NCBI RefSeq assembly: GCF_048128805.1
Contig: NC_136016.1
Location: 9,731,501-9,795,500 of the forward strand
From: Centroberyx gerrardi
Lineage: Eukaryota > Chordata > Actinopteri > Beryciformes > Berycidae
Reading direction: 5' to 3'
Length of the DNA: 64,000 nucleotides
The position numbers and the translations under genes were made by a program. The stretch's first letter is position 1. Each line of letters begins with the position of its first letter. Shown in pieces: positions 23,774 to 33,670 of this stretch. The notes under the pieces were generated by a model. It saw only the letters and a program-made list of their open reading frames with translations, searched no databases and was not told where the DNA came from.

Positions 23774-24560
23774 GTTTGCAGAGATTCATACAGCCAAGGA
23801 ACGGGTGGAACGAATCGAGCTGGTTTAGTGGTGAGTGCAGAGAGTCTAGAGAGGAGGAGAGAGAGGAGAAAAGAGTAGCGGAGGCCTCCTCAGTGGACAG
23901 GAGAGAGAACTGCTCGGCTGAGGGAAGCGAGGAAAGGACAGCAGAAGAGAGCGAGGTAGGTGAGAGAGTTTTTAGGTTGCGTCAAGTGGTGACAGTGTGA
24001 GTGGATGATGAGTGGGAGGTGGGGGGTGAGATGGGAAGGGAGAAGGTTATAAAGTGATGGTCAAGATACAGGAAGAGGGGTAACAGTAAAGTTGGAGGTG
24101 CAGCAGGATCTGATGAAGATGAGGTCAAACAGGTTCCCTGCCTTGTGAGTCGGAGGAGATTGAGAAAGGGTAAGGTCAAAAGATGAGAAAAAGTTAAGGA
24201 AGGCCAGAGATTGCAATTTCTCTGGCTGGATGTTGAAGTCACCCAGAAGAATGAGTGGAGGAGGACATCCATCTCATCAAACAAGTCACCAACCTGACCA
24301 GGGGGGCGATACCATAATGCTGAGCTTGATAGGTAGAGATACATAAACAGCATGGAATTCAAAAGAGGATATTGAGAGGTGTGAAAGAGGAATGACAGTG
24401 TAAGTCTACTTGTGAAATGAGTGAATGAGTCCAGTGCCTCCCCCACAGCCAGAGGCTCTGGGGGGGGGGGGGTGAGAAAAATAATTTTCAGGTATGATCC
24501 AGGTCTCAGTGAGGGCCAGAAAGTGGAGGGATTGAGATAAAGCATGTGCTGAGATGGTCT
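23774..24560 (-). mobile_element. L2-type LINE, endonuclease and linker
   Basis: The minus strand reads through the L2 endonuclease C-terminus: LGDFNI-like region, NLFDLIFIRSC-like region, DHHFITFSLP. The linker follows, with 'TLSPTSLASSV'- and 'SLLSTEEAS'-like stretches, and runs right up to base 23774, where the hAT element begins. It contains frameshifts. The hAT therefore inserted into an L2 copy. A G-run lies near 24463-24473. Confidence 0.75.
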
Positions 24561-24572
24561 CAGTTTTCTTAA

Positions 24573-25182
24573 AGAATAAGGCTGGTGTTTTTTAATGCAT
24601 TTCTTACCGTCAACAAATAACAAATAAATAACAAAATCAGCAATGATTTTGTTTTGCCAACAAGTCTCGTCCATGTAGCCGGTGCCCAATGAAGCTATGT
24701 CCCACCAGCCATAGAACTCCATTGTATTAAAAAAACGATTAAAAACACGTCAAAGAGCCATGCCGTTGCTCTGGGCAACATATTTCATCATCACGATGCA
24801 CCGGGCCGGCCGACTTTTTCCTCAAACAACTTAATAAGCCGGCTGTAGACACGTTTGCGATCTCAGGAAAGTAGTTCCGTAGCACCGAAAATAGTCCCCA
24901 GCGTAATGAAGAATTTGTTCCCATTTGAATTTGATTTGGTAATAACTACAACAGTCTGACTTTTCGTGGTAACGATTTTTAAAATTGAAACTATGTCTTT
25001 GTGAGCTGTATTTCAAGGTTTTTAGCTTACAATTGGAGCCAATGACTTCCGGGTTGACGGCTAAAAACGATACGTGGGAAGTCAGAAAGTAACGGGAGTA
25101 GAGCAAACGCATTGTTGATTTTGTTATTTTCATAGGATTTGTTGACGGTAAGCAATGCATTAAAAAACACCGGCCTTATCCT
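24573..25182. mobile_element. MITE with TTAA target duplication (piggyBac/Kolobok type)
   Basis: Inverted repeats of about 45 bp begin AGAATAAGGCTGGTGTTTTT on the left and AGGATAAGGCCGGTGTTTTT on the right. They are flanked by TTAA at 24569-24572 and 25183-25186. It is non-coding. The TTAA duplication places it with piggyBac or Kolobok superfamily non-autonomous elements. Confidence 0.88.
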
Positions 25183-25186
25183 TTAA

Positions 25187-25979
25187 CTGCCTACTGGCAG
25201 TTCCAGAGTCCTCCAGCAATAGCAAGAGAAGGACTGTTGGTGCGAATTGGGTAAATACAATTACATGAGTTCCTACACCTGAAAATAGTGCCATGTCTAC
25301 AGGGCCTATGAGCTGATGTTACAACAGGGATGGGAGAGAGACACGTAGTGTAGCAGACAGGAAAGCAGAAGTAGGAAAGGTAGTTACAAGAAACCCTAGC
25401 CAACCCTAGCCGTGTGTCCCTATTCTCTGGCCTGACAACAAGAGGCTGACGCTGCAGCTGACACTAGAATGACACTAGAATGACTGTGCCCAAAAAGTAC
25501 CGGTTCACCAGTGGAGTTCAAGCCACTCCCAGCAATTAACAACTACTTGAACACCAATTGGCCTTCCCCAGCCAAGCACTTTGAAATTTAAATGGTTTCA
25601 CCTAAACTAGTTTCAGCTAAACAACTCAGCACCAAACCAAACACTTTCAAATTAAACACAGATTTAACTAAAACAGGAAGATAGCACAGTAACAAACAAA
25701 TAGCTCACCAAGTGCTGCTAGATCCCAACAAAAGGTGCTCTACTGAACCAAGCTGAGATAAACACTGAAGATTCTACACTGCAGACAAAATGTGTCTCCA
25801 GTGTAATCTTATAATGATGAAGCCGATTCACTATTCTTGAGTCTTAGGCACTTAAGGTGTAAATATGGGTCAAAGGTTACATATTAAGTGAGTATATGTT
25901 GCTTAGTATAGGGACTTTTCTGTTTCTTCCTCAACACTGGCAAGAGGAAAGCTGACACAAGCCTGTATACAGAAATAGA
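25187..25979. other. Non-coding, unassigned
   Basis: I see no gene or clear element ends here. A short tandem 'tgacactagaa' duplication lies near 25460-25480. Homology to intron 8 of receptor copy B starts at about 25,980, so the breakpoint of the receptor duplication lies at the right edge. Confidence 0.4.
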
Positions 25980-26157
25980 CAGTAACTGGATCAATGTTTG
26001 CAGAGGATTACATCAATTCTGTTTTATAAATTGTGGGCTTTAGAGCTTTTCCTGTTACTCTTTCTGGTGTTAATAGTTCTAATACATATGGCTTTAATAT
26101 ATGATGATGAATCATATTGCTTGTGTTATCATTCATGTGTCAAACCTATGTTTTCAG

Positions 26158-27003
26158 AGGAGAAAAGACAGACTCTCTGTGCCTGCATCTGTGATGTGTC
26201 TGGTGGCGACGCATCATGTGAACTACTGCCTGTGGCTGAAGAGGTTAGGATTATGTTACTGTTCAATTATACTAATTATACTACTTACGTTTTGTTATAC
26301 TTGTTCCAAAAAATAAGTGTCAAATACAGTATCATCAGTTTTAGCAGGAGAATATGCGCTTCAACTAGGGATGGGACGATACGCTTATCTCACGATACGA
26401 TACGCGATATGGGGTTCATGATTTGATACAACCACGATAAAGTCTGACTGTGTAGAATTATGCTTATTTCTGAGACGCAAATCTTTCCAGCAATGGCATT
26501 GTCTCGCTAGAATGTAAACAACAATTTAAAAATGTTATTACAAAGTGAAAATAATATAATTTGGATGGAGAGCTTGTGAAATTGTGATGGGTGAGCCATC
26601 TCATTTGTGATTACTACAGCATAATAAAATGGAGCTAATATCACAATTAATTTTTTTGCCCCACGATACGTATTGTCACAGTTTTGTATTGCAGTAGATT
26701 GAATTTCGACATATCGTTCCATCTCTAACTTCAACGTTTTTCTACCAAATCCATTCTGTGCAGGTTGGTAACAGCAGACAGTCAGGTGAGTCTGGTGTGT
26801 TACTGCTGATCCTGGAGGAGCTGAGGGAGCTGCAGAAAAGCCTGGCTCCGCTCCTCAGCAGCAAGCAGGAAGCAGGGAAGACCGGCTACTGGACCAGAGC
26901 GGCCAGAAGAATCAACACAGCTTTCTTCATTTTCTATGTCACAGTAGTCAGTCTGTTTTTATCCCGCATCTTTGAAAAATGGGGTGCTGCAATGAATGAG
27001 TGA
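26158..27003 (+). pseudogene. 5-HT3-like receptor copy C (exons 9-10 only)
   Basis: Two exons homologous to copy B are present. Exon 9 is 26158-26243 (86 bp, same length and phase). Exon 10 is 26764-27003 (80 codons with stop), encoding the end of the M3-M4 loop and M4 (RRINTAFFIFYVTVVSLFL) and ending WGAAMNE. Both are open and have good splice sites. Recognisable homology to intron 8 starts at about 25,980. No exons 1-8 occur upstream in the preceding 12 kb of transposons, so the copy is 5' truncated and cannot make a channel alone. The first 169 bp of exon 10 are identical to copy A, while the rest and the 3' UTR resemble copy B. Use as an alternative terminal exon pair for copy B is possible but unproven. 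Confidence 0.8.
26366..26727. mobile_element. hAT-type MITE in intron 9 of copy C
   Basis: A 362-bp element has ends TAGGGATGGGACGATA and, inverted, TAGAGATGGAACGATA. It is flanked by an 8-bp duplication: gcttcaac at 26358-26365 and acttcaac at 26728-26735, with one mismatch. The paralogous intron of copy A (about 7460-7490) has a single 'acttcaac' and no insert. This is the empty site and fixes the boundaries. Confidence 0.92.
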
Positions 27004-28145
27004 ATGAATGAATGGCTAAATATTAAATAAGCATGATTTAAAAGCTTTACAACTTCACTGAACTGAACTGAATTACTGTTTATTTATTCTGATGTGACTC
27101 AGGGCAGTAACAGTGTTTCGTGTTTTTTTTTTTTTTTTGTGTGTGTTTTGTTCCACTGGAAGAATTGCACTCTAAAAAGCATAGCTGCACTGATCTTGTA
27201 TGTGGTCATGTATACGAAAATAATTTGGTCAAGTATACGCAAAAAGAATTGAGTAATTTCTAGGTCTTGAAATGTTGTAGTATGGAAAAAACGGTTTACA
27301 GGCGTAGCTAATAGGGGCTGGGAAACATGACTGTCAGCATAAATCATATAGAACACTGGAAAAAATCTTGAAACCATTTAAGAAATTCAGGTCTGGAAAA
27401 AATAAGGAATTTTGAAAGCAAAACTGTGTAGGAACCTATAGCCTTAATCCTATTTTAGTCTTTCAGTAGTATTGCAAATATACACATCTGTTATTTGCAT
27501 TGAAATACCCAATATTATGGCACTGGCTGTATTGGTCACTTCTAGTATACTGATATCTAGTCCTACATTAATGTGTCTTTAATATGTAATGTGCACAATC
27601 CTTGCATACAAGGAGGGCTCCTATTAAAAACATGTAGTCATAGCATGCTGGTATATACTGTATATGCAAATGTTCTCACAGGTTCCTTATATTCCTGCAG
27701 GAACTTTTTGAAGTTCCTTCAAGATTTTTGTAGTATGGGAGGAATTGTTCTCCTCTGTGGAAATGCAATGCAGTGTTATTAATGGCTTTTGGATTCATAA
27801 AAGTACTTTGTTTGTTTTAAGCTTTCTTGTTTGTCATTCTCTATTCACAGCATGAAGATTAGGCCACTTTTTGAATAATTTATGGAGAATTAATTTTCTT
27901 TCCATCCAGCAAATGAAAAACAAACCACAAAAAAAATCATTGAATATGATTTCTACATATGTTTCAGTACTTTATCTTTGTCTGCTTATGATGTTCATCT
28001 ACATCTACATCTGCATCTACATATTCTTATACAAACATATACATATGCATATAGCCAACATAATGTATAAATTTAATGGAATGAGTGTCCTATGAACTGT
28101 TCTAGCCTACATGCTGAGTTGATGTGGAAATAAAGAATAAAAAAA
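27004..28145 (+). other. 3' UTR-like sequence of copy C (duplicate of copy B 3' UTR)
   Basis: It is collinear with 12638-13760, including the distal AATAAA (28129-28134) and A-run. Differences are small indels and an expanded T-run near 27123-27138. It confirms a segmental duplication covering at least intron 8 to the poly(A) site. Confidence 0.75.
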
Positions 28146-28178
28146 AAAAAATTAAGCAATGCCGTGTTATATTTCCCA

Positions 28179-28180
<2 letters not shown>

Positions 28181-28220
<40 letters not shown>
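28181..28220. repeat. (TG)n microsatellite
   Basis: About 19 TG dinucleotides lie between the end of the receptor copy C tail and the lrrc59 5' region. Confidence 0.95.
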
Positions 28221-28221
<1 letters not shown>

Positions 28222-28229
28222 CACCAGAA

Positions 28230-28740
28230 TAATTGTTGTACATGGAGAGGAAGAGAAATGTGTCGGTTCCTCCGGTGCTGTAGGTGGCGCTGTTCTCTCT
28301 AAAGTCCCTGCAGCGTCGCTTCCTCACTGCCAACTGTTCTGCTGGAGTTCAATCAGTGACGTGGATTTTCATTGAGGCAGTCAGTGCTATCAAAAAATAT
28401 CAACAACAACAACAAAAAACAGACTTATCAGTGCGTTTATGGTGTCGCAAAGCTCTTCCCCTAACTTTGTGTAGATTAAGGTGTCGGACCGCTTCACTCT
28501 TCCTTCGTTTGTCACACCTGAATATTATTTTTCCACAGCTTTTTAACAGGTGAGTACATCATGTGAAACGTTACTTCGCTGCTGTCAAAGTATCGGCTAC
28601 GTTAGCTTTGCCGGGCTCTGAGTTAGCTACTATAAGTTTTACACGAAAATACAAACCATTATGTCATGTCAGCCGTTATTTATCGCATGTGTTTTCTCAC
28701 TGGGTGGATCATTTCCCCTCCACAGCCAACGGACACCAGG
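28230..28740 (+). promoter_or_regulatory. lrrc59: lrrc59 promoter, 5' UTR exon and first intron
   Basis: This is a moderately GC/CpG-enriched segment without TATA. A consensus donor (ACAG/GTGAGT at 28549/28550) and acceptor (CCACAG at 28720-28725) define a UTR intron just before the start codon. The transcription start is inferred at roughly 28.25-28.4 kb. Confidence 0.5.
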
Positions 28741-30167
28741 ATGAGTAAAGGCAAAGTGCTGAATCTGAAGGATAAGATCAATGGCAATGAACTGGACCTG
28801 AGCCTGTGTAACCTCACCGAGGTGCCAGTCAAAGAGCTGGTAAGTTACTCCCTGCCTCTGTCGGCGTGCTGTGGTTTAGCTGGTGTCATCTGTTAACACA
28901 GATTTATCCAAACTGTCTGTGCTGGTGATCCCCCTAGGGGCGCCTCCTATAAATGATCATCCATAGTGTCTAAATGACGTAAAATCACACATTCAATACT
29001 TTGATCATTTGATAGAACTACAACTTTTAGTGAAGTCGGTGTACTGTGAACTTGAGGTTGTCATGGTGTGGTTTCAGTAGATTTCCCATGATGCTTCTTA
29101 GTTAAAGTTAATAATATACTTAAGGATATTATTGCAGCTCATATTATAACTATATTATGTTTTATCCCAACAGGCTGCGTTCCCCAAAGCAACAGTTCTG
29201 GACTTGTCTTGCAACAATATTACCTCCCTTCCTGTGAGTATGAACACATAAATACTGACCAGGCGGTGAACCTATGCTGCAAAATGTCTCACACTACATA
29301 TGTTACTTCCAGCAATGTACAGCAAACACTGGAAACTGTACGGTTGCCTAGCTACTGCCAATATCCTGTATTTACTTTGTATTTACTTGCCTTGACCTTC
29401 TCTGGCACTGTTGGCTGCCTGGCAGTTTTGTCACTTAGCCTGTCAGTGTTTCTGCACATTTCCCAGCATTGTTACTGTGGTGAACGGACTCGATAGTCAG
29501 ATTGATATACATTTTATTTGGTTGGGTTTCTTTAATGCAGCCAGAATTCTGCAACCTGACCCACTTGGTCAAGGTGGACCTGAGTAAAAACCAGCTGACC
29601 AGTCTGCCAGATGAGCTGGGGAACTTGACCAGCCTTCAGCACCTGGACCTGTACAACAACAAGCTGAGCGTCCTGCCGGTCAGCTTCTCTCAGCTCAGGG
29701 TAGGTCCCACACACAATTTTGGTGATCATTTTAAAGTCCACTGGATAATGTCAAAAATGCGTAGTCATCAAGTTAAAAATGAAGTTGTTTTTCCTAGTTC
29801 CTGAAAAGTGAACATTTTGGTGATACAAGGTACATAGCATATTTTTCCCTATAGTATGTTCCTGGTAAAATAGAAGTGTGCCGATCCAACCCCCAAATAC
29901 TAGTACTTGGATCAGCAAATGAAGCTGTCCTGATATCAATACTTTAATGACAGTATAACACTTTTGTGTCTCCTGTCCTATCAGTGAACGCAATTGATGT
30001 ACTTGTTACTGGAATTGTCCTATAATAGGACAAGTACTAGGTGACATGAATGACTGAAATAAGTAGGATTGGATCGGTTCTTGTATCAGCTGTGAAAAAT
30101 TGGTGTGTGTGTCTGAGGTTGTTTTTCTGGCTTTGTTCTGATGTCCAACTGTTTTTTACTGTTTCAC

Positions 30168-30200
<33 letters not shown>

Positions 30201-32607
30201 TCTCAGAGTCTGAAGTGGCTGGATCTAAAGGATAACCCACTGGAGGCCGGCTTGGCCAAGGCTGCAGGAGACTGTCTGGATGAGAAACAGTGCAAACAGT
30301 GTGCCTCCAGGGTAAGAGAGTGAGAGGGGCACGGCAAGGGGAGATCAGAGCACAAACAAATGAATGAATAAATGAGGAATGGAGTGATCGATCAAGACAT
30401 TTGCAGACAGTATATATAATTTCAATGGCTAAAACCTTGGCTACGCTGTAAAGGACATTGTATGTGTTTTGTTGTAGGTTCTGCAGCACATGAGGGCTAT
30501 TCAGGAAGAGGCGGATCGCACGAGAGAGAAGCGCCTCCTGAGGGAAAGAGGTGGGTGCCATAGTAAATCAATCGAGTTTTAAAGAGTTCTGTTGAGTGAA
30601 CTGACCTACTGCGTTTTGATCATAAAACATAAGTAGTATAATCTTCCTTTCACTGGCAAAAACAAACCTGATCTGTTCCCTGGTCCTTTCTCATCTTACT
30701 TTACCTCTATTCAATATATAATCTGCCACCTCTCTCATTCCATCTGTTACTTCTCTATTTTATTTCTTGTTTATTATTATATATAATTTGATTCTCTAAT
30801 ACATTTAAACATATCTTTTTCCTTCCCCCTTAATAATCAGTTTTGACGTAAACAATAAACCTTTTTTCTAGGTTGTTCTAATGAAAATAGCCCAGTCAGG
30901 GTAATAGATCTTGGGTAGGGTCTGACCGATATGGCATTTAGACCATCATGTGACACTAAAACTTCTCTTTTCCATATCGAGGGTGAGCAACATTGATTGG
31001 CCGAGATCCTGTTTTTATTGAAAGGCCAAAATCGGCCCGATATGTTGACCCAAACCTGATATTGGTTGCCTGATTCAAGTCATCGTCCTCCCACTTCCCT
31101 GCCGTTGTGGAGACTGTGGATAGAAAAGAGCTGATGCTTTGACCTGCCCAGTTGAGTCACAGTCTAATTGGAGGGTAGTGTCCCACACATTCCACTGCCA
31201 TCCTGAATTTCTTCTTTCTGCATTGTTTACAGAGGAGTCATACACAACCGCAGGCCTTGAGCAAAAGCAGACATCTCCTCACAGTGTCATAGCCAAAGAT
31301 GCTTTAGTTTTTATACATGCCGCGTGCCCATTTCTCTGCTGATGCTTTCCTAATATGTTGGTGAGGAAAAAGGCTGAACTAGTAATGATTCTGCATTTCC
31401 AGTCTCATAGGAGTTTCATCTGGAACGTCACATTCAACTGAAGTGTGGAGCTCGGGATGTTTATGTATGTTTTTTTAGGAACACAAAGCAGGCACAAGCC
31501 ATCTGAAATGCAGTCGAGATAAGAAAAAAGGGCAACAAAGTGTCAACTGTTATGATTGCATCTCCTCTAATCATATTTCTCATCATCCGTCGATCACATC
31601 AGAACTGGAGAAGAAGAAGGAGGCCAAGCAGAGGGAGCGGGAGGCCAAAGAGAAGGAGGCTCGTAAACGGGAGAAGGCAGAGGAGAAGGAGAAGAGGAGG
31701 AAAGAGTACAATGCCCAGATGGCAGCTTTGGCTGCACAGGAGCAGCAGAAGAAGAGGAAAGAGGAGAAGAAGAAGAGGAATGGACAGGCAGCAGGTAGGC
31801 CCATGCTTCTGGATGTGATGCCTCTTAAAGGGAATTTCAGAGCTCAAGTTTTTAAGAAGACTGTCTGGTTTATCATCCACTGAGAGCCCATTCAGTCCAT
31901 CCTTGGTTTTTGAAATATTGAAGGCAGATGTTGTCATATTAGTAATGCTAGCACTAGTCAATAGGGTGAAAACTCTGAAAAATCACAAACTAATTCCTCA
32001 TTTACAAGAGGAACATGGTTTTCCAAAGATCATTGCTCAAAATTGCAAACAGATGCAAGAACAACTTCTGCTTGTAGTATCTAAAAAACAAAAACACTGA
32101 TGCAAGTGCTTTTTGGATGGAATTCAAATACTCTCAGTTCTTTAATAATAAAACAGGCTTCTTAAAACCTTAATTATCACTTTATGTGAGGGAGAAAGTA
32201 TTCCGATACCACACCTCTTCCCTCTGCGGTCATTTACCCAACTTCCTATGTATGAAATTGATATCTACATTAAGAGGCTTTTTTTTTTATTGTTCTAATG
32301 CAGCCACTCTCATTTCATCTCTCCAGATAAAAAGGCCGTTGTGGAATCGGCCCCCAAACCTAGACGCTCTCTCATTGGCCTACTGTTCAAGCTCCTCCTC
32401 CTCCTGCTGCTGGGATTGGCCGGCGCTGCCGCCGCCTGCCAGCTGACGGACCTGCGGAAGGAAGCCGTCTGTGTGCCAATCAACGTGGCCGTGGACGACG
32501 GCCTGTCCTGGGCCAGGGAGCAGGAGGGCGTGGTCAGGCAGCTGGTGCAGAACCTGTCGTCCATGGCCAAGGAGCTTCTCGAATCCACACAGGCGTCGAA
32601 GAACTAA
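28741..32607 (+). CDS. lrrc59: Leucine-rich repeat-containing protein 59
   Basis: Seven coding exons join to 322 codons: 28741-28839, 29174-29233, 29541-29699, 30207-30311, 30478-30550, 31603-31794 and 32327-32607. Human LRRC59 has 307 residues. It is a tail-anchored ER and nuclear-envelope protein linked to ribosomes and to nuclear import of FGF1. The N-terminus [20 protein letters not shown] leads into about four to five LRRs ([47 protein letters not shown]). A long Lys/Glu/Arg-rich coiled-coil follows (about 150-228), then a transmembrane helix (about 244-264) and a short lumenal tail. A non-coding first exon probably ends at the donor 28550, with an acceptor at 28725. The poly(A) signal is at 33644-33649. 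Confidence 0.97.
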
Positions 32608-33670
32608 ACAGCCGTCTGCCTCCCTCATCACTTTAGGGCCGCTGGGTTCCCACTCTTATCTGTGAATACTGGGAATGCTCACTAATCAGTAAAAAAAAAA
32701 AAAAAATGCTATTTTGTTTTTAAAAATATGCTGAGATTGTGAATCTCTTTAAGATGGGAACCGCTGCATCCCCTCACCCTGTTTTGCTGTGTTGGGGATG
32801 TGAAGAGTCTGGAGAGATAGATGGAGGGGGATGGACAGATGCCTAAAGATCAGCTTAAATTCCTATGGAATTGTCGTTGCTCTTTTGTCCTCTTTGTACT
32901 ACAGTCTGTTTTTTAAAATGGCATCGTCTCAAACGACACCCTATTGACCATGTTGTGCACTTCCTACGACCAACGCCTTATGGTTTGCTACTCAGTGCAT
33001 TACATGGAGGATGGGTTGTGTTTGAGAGAGTCCAGTGAAATGTTGTGTCAGGTGGCCCTGTCTGTGCTGCATTGAAGTCTTAAATCAAGTGTAACTGCCA
33101 ATCAGGATTATGTATCGGCCGATGTTAGATGTGGCAGTCTGAGCATGTGCTGTAAAGGCTGAGTGAATGTTAAAGTTCACCTGTGCGTCTTCCTTCTTTC
33201 TAGTCTTACATCAGTTAAACCGGTTAAGTCTCACACCTAATACACTTGGCATACACACTCTTCTCAATGCCCAGATCATCAAAAGTTTAAAAGGGTTCAA
33301 TGGTCACACCATGCTTTAGGCTGTACTACCTTTACATTAACTTCCACAGACACCAGCTATACCCACAATCCCCTGATCCTCTCATGAATAAGGACCAAGT
33401 GTTTAAATCGAACTAGCTGTCCTAAGTCTTTTCCTCACTTCTGTCAACTACAGTGTTAATTCTGGAGAGATGAAAGCTAACCTGCAAATTATTGTAGCAT
33501 TCTCTCCCTGTGTAGATCGACAGGATTTGTGCAAGTGCAACTTATTTTCTGCTGTCAAGGTGTCTTTGTGTAAAAAGCTGCTCAGGCAGTCCACTGCACT
33601 TGTTTTTGTAAAGCTTTGTCCATGCTCAAGAATTGTCAGCATCAATAAATGGCTACGCACTGCAGGGATG
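32608..33670 (+). other. lrrc59: lrrc59 3' UTR
   Basis: Unique, non-coding sequence runs to AATAAA at 33644-33649. No other poly(A) signal of this strength precedes it. Confidence 0.6.

Noticed and set aside
23982-24722. 246-codon minus-strand open frame as a host gene
   Set aside because: It contains a frameshifted L2 LINE endonuclease and runs into a MITE.
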